Of a DNA stretch of 64,000 nucleotides, positions 28,032 to 39,176 are shown one piece after another. Origin of the DNA: Thiomicrorhabdus sp. Milos-T2. Its GTDB lineage: Bacteria; Pseudomonadota; Gammaproteobacteria; Thiomicrospirales; Thiomicrospiraceae. Within the stretch, counting starts at the first letter, position 1. Each line of letters starts with the position of its first letter. The stretch lies in the NCBI RefSeq assembly GCF_000702325.1, contig NZ_KL370891.1, positions 2,080,250 through 2,144,249 of the forward strand, in the 5' to 3' direction. A model generated the notes under the pieces. That model had not been told where the DNA came from, ran no database searches, and worked only from the letters and a program-made list of their open reading frames with translations. The translations under genes and the position numbers were made by a program.

Positions 28032-28268
28032 GGTTTTAATCCTTGTGTGCTTTTACTACAACTCTTTTTTATGTATATATTTGAGACCATATTTACTTGC
28101 ACAGTCTCATAGAGTTGTCAGTTTTTTGTCGTTATTTTTATTATTCTATTTGTAAAACCTTGTATGCAGAAAATATGCCAACTTAGAATTTATCACTATA
28201 ATTTTGTTAGAATCTCCTTGAAACCTCATTAAAGCCTCATTAAACCCGACTCCCAACTTAGGATAATT

Positions 28269-29111
28269 ATGAAATATATTGGTGCTCATGTCTCCGCAGC
28301 AGGAGGAGTTGAAAATGCTCCTATTAGAGCTCATGAAATTGGTGCAACGGCCTTTGCCTTATTTACTAAAAATCAAAGACAGTGGGTCGCTAAACCACTT
28401 ACTCAAAAAAGCATAAACTCCTTTAAAAACAACTGTGAAAAATTTGGTTACGGGGTAAATCAAATACTTCCCCATGACAGCTATCTAATAAACTTAGGTC
28501 ATCCCGATTTAGATAAACGCCAAAAATCACTCAATGCATTTATAGATGAGTTACAACGCTGTGAACAGTTAGGCATTAATCGCTTAAATTTTCACCCTGG
28601 CAGCCATCTTCGAGAAATATCTGAAGAACAATGCATGGACTTTATTACCGAATCGATTAACTTTGCTTTAGACCAAACACAAGGCGTTATTGCTGTTTTA
28701 GAGAATACGGCAGGACAAGGCTCTAACTTAGGCTACAAACATGAACAACTGGCTTATATTATTGACAAGGTTGAAGACAAATCTCGTATTGGAGTGTGCA
28801 TTGATACTTGCCATGCTTATACGGCGGGTTACGATTTAAAAAATGATTACCAAGGTGTAATGGCAGACTTTGAAAAAGTGGTAGGGTTTGAATATTTAAA
28901 AGGTATGCACATTAATGACTCTAAATCCAAACTCGGTCAAAAATTAGACCGGCACCACAGCTTAGGTCAAGGTGAAATAGGCTGGGACATGTTTAAACAG
29001 CTAATGCAGGATAAACGTATTGATAATATCCCCATGACATTAGAAACCATTGACCCATCCATTTGGGCAGATGAAATACAGCAACTTAAAGATTGGGCTA
29101 AGATGAATTAG
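28269..29111 (+). CDS. nfo: Endonuclease IV (AP endonuclease)
   Basis: Cuts DNA 5' of abasic sites in base excision repair, using a trinuclear Zn site. 280 residues, normal length. Visible signatures in order: [77 protein letters not shown] and [12 protein letters not shown]. The ATG is preceded by TAGGATAATT. It stands alone; another base excision gene, mutM, is 33 kb away. Confidence 0.96.
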   Translation: MKYIGAHVSAAGGVENAPIRAHEIGATAFALFTKNQRQWVAKPLTQKSINSFKNNCEKFGYGVNQILPHDSYLINLGHPDLDKRQKSLNAFIDELQRCEQLGINRLNFHPGSHLREISEEQCMDFITESINFALDQTQGVIAVLENTAGQGSNLGYKHEQLAYIIDKVEDKSRIGVCIDTCHAYTAGYDLKNDYQGVMADFEKVVGFEYLKGMHINDSKSKLGQKLDRHHSLGQGEIGWDMFKQLMQDKRIDNIPMTLETIDPSIWADEIQQLKDWAKMN

Positions 29112-29117
29112 AGAACT

Positions 29118-29170
29118 GGCTAAAACCTTTGCAGGCGTCAGGGATGTAAGAAAAAAGTATGACTGATTCC
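29118..29170 (+). repeat. Shared relic with 34690 region
   Basis: ACCTTTGCAGGCGTC followed by GATGTAAGAAAAAAGT (29143-29158). The same 16-mer follows a family A end at 34711-34726. This suggests a further minor repeat type using the same end sequence. Confidence 0.5.
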
Positions 29171-29221
29171 TTTTGCGTAGAGATACTACTTGCGACATAG
29201 AAAATGAATGGAGTAAGATAA

Positions 29222-29896
<675 letters not shown>

Positions 29897-29938
29897 TGCT
29901 TAACCGCTTTAAGAAAAGACTCTTTTCAGGTGAAGATA

Positions 29939-30451
29939 ATGGCAAGTAAACTTCGTGAATTAATGCTTTTAAGACACGCTAAATCAGACTGGAAACAAGA
30001 AGATTTAGCCGATATCGACCGCCCTCTATCTGATAAAGGCAAAAAGCATGCCGCTAAACTGGGGAAATGGCTTAATCAAAATAATTTAATGCCAGATTTA
30101 ATTTTAGTTTCACCAGCCCTAAGAGCCCAACAAACCTTACGACGAATTTGCAATGAATGCGCAGCAACCGCCATTACGGTTGAATCACTTTATCTGGCCG
30201 ATATAAACCAGCTTAAACAAGTTCTAGCTGAAGCTCCCTTTGCGGAACGCATTATGCTCATTGGCCATAACCCAGGATTAGAATCACTTTTTAACTATTT
30301 AGTTGCTCAACCAGATGCATCACATGTTCAACTATTCCCCACTTGTGGGCTAGCTCACTTAATCATGCCAAATGATTGGACTTCCTTAGAGCCAATGGAT
30401 GGAAAGTTACAACAATTCATTACACCTAAAAAGATTAAAAACAGCTTATAA
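29939..30451 (+). CDS. sixA: SixA-type phosphohistidine phosphatase
   Basis: Histidine phosphatase superfamily, SixA branch, which removes phosphate from His-phosphorylated phosphotransfer proteins. 170 residues from ATG 29939. The start is set by the AGGTGA ribosome binding site (29928-29933); an in-frame GTG at 29930 overlaps that site. Visible: LLRHAKSDW (RHG motif as RHA), DRPLSDKGKKHA, ERIMLIGHNPGLE with the second catalytic His, and VSPALRAQQT. Downstream of pyrE. Clients are unknown. Confidence 0.87.
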   Translation: MASKLRELMLLRHAKSDWKQEDLADIDRPLSDKGKKHAAKLGKWLNQNNLMPDLILVSPALRAQQTLRRICNECAATAITVESLYLADINQLKQVLAEAPFAERIMLIGHNPGLESLFNYLVAQPDASHVQLFPTCGLAHLIMPNDWTSLEPMDGKLQQFITPKKIKNSL

Positions 30452-30635
30452 AAACTAGCAAAGACCAGTTTTGTGGTCAATCAACCCTTTTTTTACTCGC
30501 TTCAACCCGTATATTAAATACAACAAGACCAAATTTGATATTGTTAAAGCACATATAACTATATTTTGGCAAAATTACATGTTATATTTAGAAAAAGTAA
30601 AAATTTTTAATTTATATATATAAAAGGATACAAAA

Positions 30636-31280
30636 ATGAAGACTAAATTGCTTCCTCTTGTTGCTGTTATTTCTCTAGCCGCTGCTGGATCTGTTCAAGC
30701 TCACTCTTCTGTTGAAGCAAAAGGTGACATCATGGCAGACGGAACTTCTGCCTATGTTGTTGACTCGTGGGGTCGTATCGTTCGTGACAACGAAAACCGT
30801 TGTGTACGTTCAATTCACTGGAGCAAAGACACTGCCATCGCTAAATGTGAAGGTTGGGCTGAGCCTAAGCCAGCACCAGTAGTTGTGCCAGCTCCTGCTC
30901 CAGCACCAGCACCCGTAGTTGAAGCACCAGCTCCTGCTCCAGCGCCTATGGCTCCAGCTAAATTCATTGGTCACTTCGACTTTGACAAAGCAGATGTTCA
31001 AGAAGTACCTGAATTAGATACTTTTGCAGCTTACATGAACGAAGTTGCTGACAGCAAAATCGCAATTACTGGTCATACTGATAGCACTGGTCCTGAAGCT
31101 TATAACCAAACACTTTCTGTTAAGCGTGCACAAGATGTTGCTGACTACCTTGCTGGTAAAGGTATTTCTGCAGACCGCATGATGGTTAAAGGCATGGGTG
31201 AGTCTTCACCAGTTGCAGACAACGCAACCAAAGCTGGTCGCGCTGAAAACCGTCGTGTTGAGGTTGAAATTGTTAAATAA
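30636..31280 (+). CDS. OmpA-family outer-membrane/peptidoglycan-binding protein
   Basis: 214 residues. A clear signal peptide (MKTKLLPLVAVISLAAAGSVQA) is followed by a small domain with two Cys in RCVRSIHWSKDTAIAKCEGW, a Pro-Ala-Val-rich linker (about 77-108), and the OmpA C-terminal domain (FDFDKADV, TGHTDSTG, NQTLSVKRAQDVADYL, GRAENRRVEVEI). There is no eight-strand barrel domain, so it is a periplasmic or lipid-independent peptidoglycan anchor rather than a full OmpA. Strong AAAGG ribosome binding site and a strong terminator suggest high expression. Codon use looks more optimised than in neighbours. Confidence 0.92.
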   Translation: MKTKLLPLVAVISLAAAGSVQAHSSVEAKGDIMADGTSAYVVDSWGRIVRDNENRCVRSIHWSKDTAIAKCEGWAEPKPAPVVVPAPAPAPAPVVEAPAPAPAPMAPAKFIGHFDFDKADVQEVPELDTFAAYMNEVADSKIAITGHTDSTGPEAYNQTLSVKRAQDVADYLAGKGISADRMMVKGMGESSPVADNATKAGRAENRRVEVEIVK

Positions 31281-31310
31281 TTTAACATTTCAAAACCTGG
31301 CATAGGTTGA

Positions 31311-31342
31311 AAAAAATACCCGCTTTAAGCGGGTATTTTTTT
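31311..31342 (+). terminator. Rho-independent terminator of the OmpA-like gene
   Basis: AAAAAATACCCGCTT pairs with the GCGGGTATTTTTT arm across a TAA loop, with T runs on either strand. It can also serve the convergent TSUP gene. Confidence 0.93.
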
Positions 31343-31366
31343 ATCTAAATATTACTGATTTACTTA

Positions 31367-31402
31367 ATAACTTAAACCATAACTTAACTCACAACTTAAC
31401 TT
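31367..31402 (+). repeat. 12-nt tandem repeat spanning TSUP stop
   Basis: Units ATAACTTAAACC, ATAACTTAACTC and ACAACTTAACTT. The third contains the TAA stop (31396-31398) of the minus-strand gene. Confidence 0.82.
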
Positions 31403-32160
31403 ATTGCCTTAAGCATTAGCGAAATTCCAACTAAAATCGTAATCACTTCAAAGCTACGTTTAACTAATTGATTGCCTTTTACTATGGCAAAATGCGCCCC
31501 TAGATAACCACCAATTAACGAACCTAAAATGAGTGCTGGCAACCAGCTCCACTCGATATTACCTAAAAATCCTAAAGTAATTGCCCCAGAACCATTCCAA
31601 AAAATCCCTACTAATATTAATGTGTAGGCCACTGCAGCTTTATAGTCCAAACCAAACCAACGTACTAGCCATAAGGTCACGAACAATCCGGTACCAGAGG
31701 TTAATGAACCATTTAACCCTCCAATTAAAAACAGAACTAAACCACCAACTACCAGGCCTGGTAAGTCTCTATTTTTTGTATCTAATGTTTGTCCTAAACT
31801 TGGTTTAAACCAAGAGTACAAACCTAAACCTAAAGTTAATACGCCCAATAGACCTTGAGAAATTCTGTCATCTACTTGCAGAATAATACTTGCGCCAACC
31901 ACTACTCCAGGCAAACCCGTTGCTAAAATGTAAACCGAAAACTTCCAATCAAATTCTGATGATTTAAGATGCCGTGCTGTTGCTCCTAACCCTAAAAAGA
32001 CACTCGCGACTTTATGAGTTGCTAAGGCAGTACCAAAAGGCAAGCCTAAAAATAGAAGCGCAGGCAATTGAAGTAAACCTGCTCCACCACCTGCTAATGC
32101 TGAGAATAAATTCGCTACTAGCGAAATAATAAATAAGATTAGTTGTTCAAATATGTCCAT
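31396..32160 (-). CDS. TSUP (TauE/SafE) family anion exporter
   Basis: 254 residues with about seven or eight hydrophobic segments. The TauE/SafE layout is recognisable: GGGAGLLQLPALLFLGLPFG at residues 24-43, LPGVVVGASIIL, and GGLNGSLTSGTGLFVTLWLV in the second half. Relatives export sulfite, sulfoacetate or similar sulfur-containing anions, which would fit a sulfur oxidiser; the substrate is not shown by the sequence. A perfect palindrome TACCAGGCCTGGTA lies inside at 31750-31763, read as the LPGLVV stretch. Stop codon sits in a tandem repeat. Confidence 0.87.
   Translation of the reverse strand: MDIFEQLILFIISLVANLFSALAGGGAGLLQLPALLFLGLPFGTALATHKVASVFLGLGATARHLKSSEFDWKFSVYILATGLPGVVVGASIILQVDDRISQGLLGVLTLGLGLYSWFKPSLGQTLDTKNRDLPGLVVGGLVLFLIGGLNGSLTSGTGLFVTLWLVRWFGLDYKAAVAYTLILVGIFWNGSGAITLGFLGNIEWSWLPALILGSLIGGYLGAHFAIVKGNQLVKRSFEVITILVGISLMLKAIS
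31750..31763. repeat. CCAGGCCTGG palindrome (in TSUP gene)
   Basis: Perfect TACCAGGCCTGGTA within the coding region, encoding part of DLPGLVV. Confidence 0.94.
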
Positions 32161-32206
32161 GTGCTTATTGTATTCGACATCTACATTAGAGATTGAATTT
32201 CAGACA

Positions 32207-32235
32207 TAAAAAAAGCCACTCAAATTGAGTGGCTT
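32207..32235 (-). terminator. Rho-independent terminator of mscS
   Basis: AAGCCACTCAA and TTGAGTGGCTT arms; read on the minus strand the hairpin is followed by a run of seven T. It lies 32 bp after the mscS stop. Confidence 0.88.
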
Positions 32236-32266
32236 CTTTAGTCAATAACACTTTTTTAAGTGGACG

Positions 32267-33079
32267 TTAATCTTCTGACTTTTGAAGGTGTACATCCATC
32301 TGAGGGTAAGGAATTGAAATTCCAGCCGCATCAAACTCGGTTTTAACTTTTTCATTCATATCCCAAAGTACATTCCAATAATCACCTGAATTGACCCATG
32401 GACGAACAATAAAGTTAACACTACTATCACCTAGCTCAGAAAGTGCGACTACTGGAGCAGGATCTTTTAAGATACGCTCATCTTCTGCAACTAACTTCTC
32501 TAAAATTGATTTTGCTTGACGAATGTCATCGTCATATCCAATACCAAAAACCATATCTACACGACGAGTATCTCGTGCTGAGAAGTTGGTAATTGCTCCA
32601 CCATAAATACCACCGTTTGGAACAATCACTTCTTTGTTATCACCCGTACGCATCGTTGTGCTGAAAATCTGTACGTTTTCAACCACACCCATTACACCAC
32701 CGGCATCAATAAAATCACCGCTTTTAAATGGTTTGAACACTAAAATCATCACACCTGCGGCAAAGTTTTGCATTGAACCTTGTAACGCTAAACCAATCGC
32801 TAAACCTGCAGCACCGATTAATGCGACTAGTGAGGTTGTATCCACACCTAACTGGTCTAATGAAGCGATAATAACAAATAAGATTAGCACTGCATTAATA
32901 ATAGAACCGATGAAGTTAACTAACATTTCGTCCATTGTTTCTGAACGATTTAAGAGTTTCTTCACTAGATTTACAATAACTTTAACAACCCATCTACCAA
33001 TCACAAAAATTGCAATGGCAATCACTGCCTTAATGACCCATGGCATGGCATAATCATTCAATAAAATATCTAAGTCCAT
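32267..33079 (-). CDS. mscS: Small-conductance mechanosensitive channel
   Basis: Releases osmolytes on hypo-osmotic shock. 270 residues, the short MscS form. Three N-terminal membrane segments; the pore helix TM3 is visible as VALIGAAGLAIGLALQGSMQNFAAGVMIL (about 84-112), followed by the beta domain (FKSGDFIDAGGVMGVVENVQIFST) and the alpha/beta C-terminal domain. Single gene with its own terminator; argB ends upstream 44 bp away on the same strand. BCCT and AGCS solute importers elsewhere in the window fit osmotic control. Confidence 0.93.
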   Translation of the reverse strand: MDLDILLNDYAMPWVIKAVIAIAIFVIGRWVVKVIVNLVKKLLNRSETMDEMLVNFIGSIINAVLILFVIIASLDQLGVDTTSLVALIGAAGLAIGLALQGSMQNFAAGVMILVFKPFKSGDFIDAGGVMGVVENVQIFSTTMRTGDNKEVIVPNGGIYGGAITNFSARDTRRVDMVFGIGYDDDIRQAKSILEKLVAEDERILKDPAPVVALSELGDSSVNFIVRPWVNSGDYWNVLWDMNEKVKTEFDAAGISIPYPQMDVHLQKSED

Positions 33080-33123
33080 CGTACCTTTCCTTTCCTTTAT
33101 TTTTTATAAATCGTAATTTTACT

Positions 33124-34121
<998 letters not shown>

Positions 34122-34132
34122 CTAGCTTAGAT

Positions 34133-34618
34133 TTAATCTCTAAAGTTATTGAACTGTAGTGGCAAGTCTAAATCTTCCATTGCTTTTAACATTTGCATCA
34201 CCTGCTGCAAATCATCACGCTTTTTACCGGTAACACGAATACTGTCACCTTGGTTAGACGATTGAACTTTGATTTTAGAATCTTTAATCGCTTTAATAAT
34301 TTTTTTAGCTAAAGGCGCATCTAAGCCCTCTTTCATTTCTATTTCTTGTTTAGCGGTTTTAAGTTGAATATCCGCATCTTTACGATCCATACACTTAACA
34401 TCAATACCACGACGATTCGCTTTTTGAACCAAAATATCAAACATTTGGTCTAACTGAAAGTCTGACTGCGTTTTCATGGTGACATTCGTCCCTTTCAGTT
34501 CAAACTCAGAATCGGTTCCCTTAAAGTCATAACGTGTTGTCACTTCTTTATTTGCTTGATCTAAAGCATTTAGTAGTTCGTGTTTATCAAGTTCTGAAAC
34601 AATATCAAAAGAAGGCAT
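34133..34618 (-). CDS. YajQ family nucleotide-binding protein
   Basis: 161 residues, the full length of the YajQ (DUF520) family. Opens MPSFDIVSELDKHELLNALDQ and contains TRYDFKGTDSEFELKG, KANRRGIDVKCMD, and the C-terminal DSKIKVQSSNQGDSIRVTGK-type segment. Members bind RNA or nucleotides and some bind c-di-GMP, which would fit the many c-di-GMP genes here; that link is inference. Upstream lies a CCAGGCCTGG palindrome 19 bp before its start. Confidence 0.93.
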   Translation of the reverse strand: MPSFDIVSELDKHELLNALDQANKEVTTRYDFKGTDSEFELKGTNVTMKTQSDFQLDQMFDILVQKANRRGIDVKCMDRKDADIQLKTAKQEIEMKEGLDAPLAKKIIKAIKDSKIKVQSSNQGDSIRVTGKKRDDLQQVMQMLKAMEDLDLPLQFNNFRD

Positions 34619-34635
34619 ATTCTCTCCAAAATAAC

Positions 34636-34653
34636 CCTACCAGGCCTGGTAGG
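34636..34653. repeat. CCAGGCCTGG palindrome upstream of yajQ
   Basis: An 18-bp perfect palindrome CCTACCAGGCCTGGTAGG in the leader of the minus-strand gene, where it may affect transcription or translation. Confidence 0.93.
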
Positions 34654-34689
34654 TTTTAAATTTAAAATAATTCTATTATTTTACCACTT

Positions 34690-34800
34690 GAGACCTTTGT
34701 GCGAGTCGAGGATGTAAGAAAAAAGTGAAAGAATTCTTTCAGAGAGCTTTACAAGAAATTGGTTCGAGATATGTTCGAGATAGGTGAGAAATATCTCAAA
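34690..34800 (+). repeat. Divergent family A-end element
   Basis: Starts GAGACCTTTGTGCGAGTCGAG and then GATGTAAGAAAAAAGT, also seen at 29143. It has the paired stretch GAAAGAATTCTTTC and a GAGATAGGTGAGAA segment. No clear right end. It is immediately upstream of a full family A copy. These two elements fill most of the 455-bp gap between yajQ and the aminotransferase. Confidence 0.5.
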
Positions 34801-34824
34801 ATGAGATAAATCATTATTCACTAA

Positions 34825-35039
34825 GAGACCTTTGCATGAGATAGGTGCGAAAGAAAAATAGGCGTAAGTACCCCTTGAGGGTAAAAAATTTACCTAATTC
34901 TAGACTTACCCCTTCGGGCGTCGAGTTCTTCGTTTGCGGCGGAAAACGCAGGGAATAGCTAGCTATTCACAAGTTTTTCAACAAAAATAAGGTGAATTTT
35001 AACCATTTTTACTCGTGCATACTCTCGTGCAAAGGTCTC
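34825..35039 (+). repeat. Family A MITE with two modules (215 bp)
   Basis: Standard ends and central GCTAGCTATTC core. It is 56 bp longer than the basic form, matching a 20-bp module (GTACCCCTTGAGGGTA) plus a 36-bp module (CTTACCCCTTCGGGCGTCGAG). Flanks are ACTAA and AATAA, a target duplication with one mismatch, so an older insertion. Confidence 0.88.
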
Positions 35040-35088
35040 AATAAGCTTTATAATTCAGTTCTATCACTCAATTTTGTACCAAAAAACC

Positions 35089-36294
35089 ATGCCTAATAAA
35101 ACTGAATTTCACCCAAACGTATCTCAAGTCGCTTCAGCCATTCAACCTTTTCACGTTATGAAAATATTAGCGGAAGCCAAAGCACTAGAAGCCAAGGGTG
35201 TGGAGGTCATTCATATGGAAATTGGCGAACCAGACTTCCCTTCTTTAAATTGTATACATCAAGCTGCAGACCAAGCTATGCAACAAGGCTTAACTCATTA
35301 CACACCCACTATGGGTTTGCCTGCTTTAAGAGAAAAATTAGCGAATTTTTATGCTGATTTTTATCACGCTAAAGTTAATTCACAAAATATTATGATAACG
35401 CCAGGGTCATCAACCGCATTGCAATTAGTCTTAACAGCGCTATTAAATCCCAAAGATAAAGTCTTACTAGCAGACCCTGCTTATCCTTGTAATCGTCAAT
35501 TTGTAAACTTACTGCACGGCGAACTACTTGCCATTCCGGTTTCACATGAAACACAATATCAGCTTAATTTAGAGTTACTTAAAGCCAACTGGCAACCTGG
35601 AATTAAAGTGGTTATGGTCGCTTCCCCAGCAAATCCAACGGGAACGGTGATAGAACAGTCTGAACTGATTGCCATGGCTAATTTTTTAGCTGAAAAAAAT
35701 GTTTATTTTATTGTAGACGAAATTTACCAAGGCCTGGTTTATGAGCGCCCTGCTGAAAGCATTTTAGCCAATCAGCACCTCCCCCAAAACGTCATTGTTA
35801 TTAACTCTTTTTCTAAATTTTTTGGTATGACCGGCTGGCGTTTAGGCTGGACAGTCGCTCCAGACCCTTTAATGCCTATTTTAGATAGACTTGGACAGAA
35901 TCTATTTTTAGCCGCCCCTACCCCCTCTCAATATGGTGCTTTAAGAGTACTCGACAAAGATGCCCTGCAAGCTTTAGAAGCTCGCCGCTCGGTTTTTGAA
36001 CAGCGTCGAAATGTGTTAATTAACGCTATGCAACAAGCAGGCTTCACCCCCAAACTGATTCCTGATGGGGCTTTTTACCTTTATTGGGATATTTCAGAAT
36101 TTAGTGATAATAGTGCACAGTTTTGTGCTGAGCTTTTACAGCAGACGGGCGTGGCTATTACACCAGGCAAAGACTTTGGATACTTTCAAGCCAATCAACA
36201 TGTTCGCCTAGCGTACACTTGTGATGAACCTCTATTAAAAGCGGCCGTTAAAAAAATTAGCGAATTTTGTAAATCGATTAATCAAAGTATTTAA
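35089..36294 (+). CDS. Class I/II PLP-dependent aminotransferase
   Basis: 401 residues from ATG 35089; an in-frame TTG at 35074 is less likely. Fold-type I motifs: GEPDFPS, THYTPTMGLPALREKLA, the ASPANPTGTV motif, VDEIYQGLVYE, and the PLP lysine in SFSKFFGMTGWRLGW (Lys243 from this ATG). C-terminal RLAYTC holds the carboxylate-binding Arg. Resembles the broad aspartate/alanine aminotransferase group; the amino acid is not determined. Stands alone between two family A elements. Confidence 0.88.
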   Translation: MPNKTEFHPNVSQVASAIQPFHVMKILAEAKALEAKGVEVIHMEIGEPDFPSLNCIHQAADQAMQQGLTHYTPTMGLPALREKLANFYADFYHAKVNSQNIMITPGSSTALQLVLTALLNPKDKVLLADPAYPCNRQFVNLLHGELLAIPVSHETQYQLNLELLKANWQPGIKVVMVASPANPTGTVIEQSELIAMANFLAEKNVYFIVDEIYQGLVYERPAESILANQHLPQNVIVINSFSKFFGMTGWRLGWTVAPDPLMPILDRLGQNLFLAAPTPSQYGALRVLDKDALQALEARRSVFEQRRNVLINAMQQAGFTPKLIPDGAFYLYWDISEFSDNSAQFCAELLQQTGVAITPGKDFGYFQANQHVRLAYTCDEPLLKAAVKKISEFCKSINQSI

Positions 36295-36419
36295 CCCACT
36301 AACAATAAATGCTTCTGAGTTATTCAGGTTTAACTATTTAGGAATTGCTTTTTTAAGGTAATCCTATCCCTTTTGCTCCTAAGTTGATAAGATGGAAACC
36401 TCTTTATTTTTAACTATAA

Positions 36420-36578
36420 GAGACCTTTGCACGAGATAGGTGCGAAAGAAAAATGAGGGAAAATTTGCCTGATTGCGGCGGAAAACGCAGGGAATAGCTA
36501 GCTATTCGCAAGTTTTTCAACAAAAATCAGGTGAATTTTAACCATTTTTATTCGTGCATACTCTCGTGCAAAGGTCTC
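36420..36578 (+). repeat. Family A MITE, basic 159-bp copy
   Basis: Exactly 159 bp with perfect GAGACCTTTGCACGAG / CTCGTGCAAAGGTCTC ends and a 5-bp duplication TATAA (36415-36419, 36579-36583). It ends 30 bp upstream of the next gene, so it forms most of that gene's upstream region. Confidence 0.93.
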
Positions 36579-36608
36579 TATAAAAGAGTACGAAAGTAAT
36601 TTACTTTT

Positions 36609-38621
36609 GTGGACATGGATGATGACTCAAATAGAATTTCTAGAATGAAAAAGAATACTATCCTAACCCCACTGTTAATCATCACGATATTGGCACCTCT
36701 ATTTGCTTACTATCAATACTCTCTACAACAAATACCTGAAAAAGTTGTACAGTCTCAAAAAAACATTATTAATGTTGATACGTTAGACTTAAACTTTAAG
36801 ATGAGTTTACTTGCCCAAAAAAGCCTAACTACCTATATTGCAGCCTTAAAAAACCAGCAAGAAGACCAACTAAATAGTGCCATTGACTATTTAGATAACG
36901 CATTAGCTTTTACAGAAATAGACTATCTCAAAAATACTCAATTTAGTGTTCAAGCTAAACAACAGTTATTACAAGCATCAACCATTATTCGCACACAAAA
37001 ACTGACTCCAACTGAAGAAGACATTATTAAATTTACCGATTTAATAAACCAAACATCCGACTTAGCCAAAAAATTTGAACACGAAACATCAAAAGATATT
37101 CAACAAAACTATATCGAGTTGAAAACCAATGGCTATAAAGAAATTAAACTATACCAAATTCTTACACTTTCTTTTATTGGTCTGTTATTCATTAGTCTCT
37201 GGTTTAGTTTTAAACAACGCCAACTTATAAACCTAAAAGACTCTAATCTAAACAAACTTCAGCGTTTAGCTTATATCGATCCATTAACTAAGATTGCCAA
37301 CCGTAAAAATATTGAAAATGCGATTGAAAATAAAATTAAGCTTTGTCGAAGAACTAAAGACTCTTTTTACATTGCCCTAATCGACTTAGACAACTTTAAA
37401 AATGTTAACGATTTATTGGGGCACTCTGCGGGAGATGAACTCCTCAAAAAATGCGTAAATGATTTTAAAAGAATTATTCGTCAGGAAGATTTAATTGGAC
37501 GGTTAGGAGGAGATGAGTTTCTTATTCTATTTAACGAGCATACTGATGAACACGCCTTAATAGCGGTAATGTCACGCATCCACGCCTGCTTTGCCCAGCC
37601 AACTCAAATAAACGACACCATGTTTAACGTGACCACCAGTATTGGAATAGCCAATTACCCTAAAGATATTGGGCTAGCGCATGATAAAGATAATAAAGAT
37701 AATAAAGATAATAAAGATGATAACGATATTATGCAGAACTTAATTAAGTCTGCGGATATTGCTATGTATCAAGCCAAAAATCTAGGTAAAAATCAGTTTG
37801 CCTTCTTTGATGAAGAATTAGAATCTCAAATTAAGTTAGAGCATACAATGGATAAAGAGATTCAAACCGCCATTGAAAATGATGAATTTGAACTTTATTA
37901 CCAACCTCAAATAGACTCAATTAGCCGACGCATTATAGGCGCTGAAGCCCTTGTAAGATGGAATCATCCAGAAAAAGGCTTAGTCATGCCCGTCGATTTT
38001 ATTGGTTTTATAGAAAAAGGTTATCACACCGTAGAATTTGGTGAATGGGTCGTAAAAACCGCGGCAATGCAGCAAAAAGAATGGGAAAAACTGGATATAC
38101 CGATCACGATTTCGGCAAACCTTTCCGTAAAACATATTCTATCCGCCAACTTCTATCTGAGAATGACCCATATTATTGAAGAGTTAAACATAGATTTAAA
38201 CGGCTTTATCTTTGAAATTACTGAATATGAATTAATTAAGTCTAAAACAGTTGCCATTAAGGATTTAAATAAACTGCAGGAAGCAGGCTTTAGATTCTAC
38301 TTAGACGATTTTGGAACGGGCTATTCATCGATTAGTTATTTGAGTCAACTGCCTATTGAAGGCATAAAAATCGACAAAAGCTTTATTGATTATGTTCAAC
38401 CTAATCAAGAAAAGAAAAAACTGGTTGATTCCATCATTCAGCTTGGCACCACCCTCAACAAAAAAGTGATAGCCGAAGGCGTTGAAAATAAATACCAAGC
38501 TTATTTTTTAAATGAATCGGGCTGCCAAGCATTTCAAGGTTACTTATTTTCTGAATCGCTTCCCGCAACAGAGTTTGAAAAGTTCTATGCTATACATCAA
38601 CGTGAAAACACGCTTCTTTAG
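36609..38621 (+). CDS. Membrane GGDEF-EAL protein
   Basis: 670 residues: TM1 (about 18-36), a helical periplasmic region (about 40-175), TM2 (about 183-201), GGDEF (210-395), EAL (about 415-660). GGDEF is intact at 300-304 and EAL at 446-448 (GAEALVRW), with DDFGTGYSS later, so both activities are possible. Residues 359-373 are a low-complexity DKDNKDNKDNKDDND insert encoded by a 9-nt tandem repeat. The first codon may be GTG 36609, ATG 36615 or ATG 36645. Its promoter region is largely a MITE. Confidence 0.9.
   Translation: MDMDDDSNRISRMKKNTILTPLLIITILAPLFAYYQYSLQQIPEKVVQSQKNIINVDTLDLNFKMSLLAQKSLTTYIAALKNQQEDQLNSAIDYLDNALAFTEIDYLKNTQFSVQAKQQLLQASTIIRTQKLTPTEEDIIKFTDLINQTSDLAKKFEHETSKDIQQNYIELKTNGYKEIKLYQILTLSFIGLLFISLWFSFKQRQLINLKDSNLNKLQRLAYIDPLTKIANRKNIENAIENKIKLCRRTKDSFYIALIDLDNFKNVNDLLGHSAGDELLKKCVNDFKRIIRQEDLIGRLGGDEFLILFNEHTDEHALIAVMSRIHACFAQPTQINDTMFNVTTSIGIANYPKDIGLAHDKDNKDNKDNKDDNDIMQNLIKSADIAMYQAKNLGKNQFAFFDEELESQIKLEHTMDKEIQTAIENDEFELYYQPQIDSISRRIIGAEALVRWNHPEKGLVMPVDFIGFIEKGYHTVEFGEWVVKTAAMQQKEWEKLDIPITISANLSVKHILSANFYLRMTHIIEELNIDLNGFIFEITEYELIKSKTVAIKDLNKLQEAGFRFYLDDFGTGYSSISYLSQLPIEGIKIDKSFIDYVQPNQEKKKLVDSIIQLGTTLNKKVIAEGVENKYQAYFLNESGCQAFQGYLFSESLPATEFEKFYAIHQRENTLL
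37683..37727 (+). repeat. 9-nt in-frame tandem repeat in the GGDEF domain
   Basis: Repeats of GATAATAAA, beginning GATAAAGATAATAAA and ending GATGATAACGAT. Changes in copy number keep the frame and would only alter loop length. Confidence 0.93.
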
Positions 38622-38684
38622 ACATCTTTGACCGCTCTAAATAATTAAGAACGTAGTATGAAAGAAGTTTGTGTAACACTCTCT

Positions 38685-39146
38685 CTACTTGGTCCCTGTT
38701 GAGCCAAACCCACCCTCACCTCTTTCAGTAGCGTCACCAAACTCTTCCACTTGGGTAAACACCGGTTGTAAAACAGGCACGATTACCATCTGTGCAATTC
38801 GTTCGCCCACTTCTACTTTATAAGATTTATCACTACGGTTCCAAACAGAAACCATTAAAGGGCCCTGGTAGTCTGAATCAATCAGACCAACTAAGTTACC
38901 TAAAACAATTCCGTGCTTATGCCCTAATCCAGAACGAGGTAATAGCATCGCGGCTAAACCGGCATCATCTAAATGAATTGCCATTCCCGTTGGAATCAAT
39001 ACCGTTTGACCAGGTTCAATAATCATCTCCTCATCAATACAAGCTCGCAAGTCTAAGCCGGCAGAACCTTTGGTACCGTAATGAGGCATTTCAATTTCAT
39101 TACCTAAACGTTTATCTAAAATTTTATATTCAACTTGAATGGTCAT
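38685..39146 (-). CDS. dut: Deoxyuridine 5'-triphosphate nucleotidohydrolase
   Basis: Hydrolyses dUTP to dUMP, keeping uracil out of DNA and feeding dTMP synthesis. 153 residues, a trimeric dUTPase. Motifs: AGLDLRA (motif 1), [10 protein letters not shown] (2), [13 protein letters not shown] (3), GERIAQMV (4) and GEGGFGSTG (5). The coaBC gene, often adjacent to dut in gammaproteobacteria, is 9 kb away here. Confidence 0.97.
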   Translation of the reverse strand: MTIQVEYKILDKRLGNEIEMPHYGTKGSAGLDLRACIDEEMIIEPGQTVLIPTGMAIHLDDAGLAAMLLPRSGLGHKHGIVLGNLVGLIDSDYQGPLMVSVWNRSDKSYKVEVGERIAQMVIVPVLQPVFTQVEEFGDATERGEGGFGSTGTK

Positions 39147-39176
39147 TATTGTCTCCTTGAGACATTTATTTATATT

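Noticed and set aside
30463-30495. Terminator after sixA (GACCA...TGGTC then T run)
   Set aside because: Only a 5-bp stem with a 12-base gap before the T run; too weak to call.
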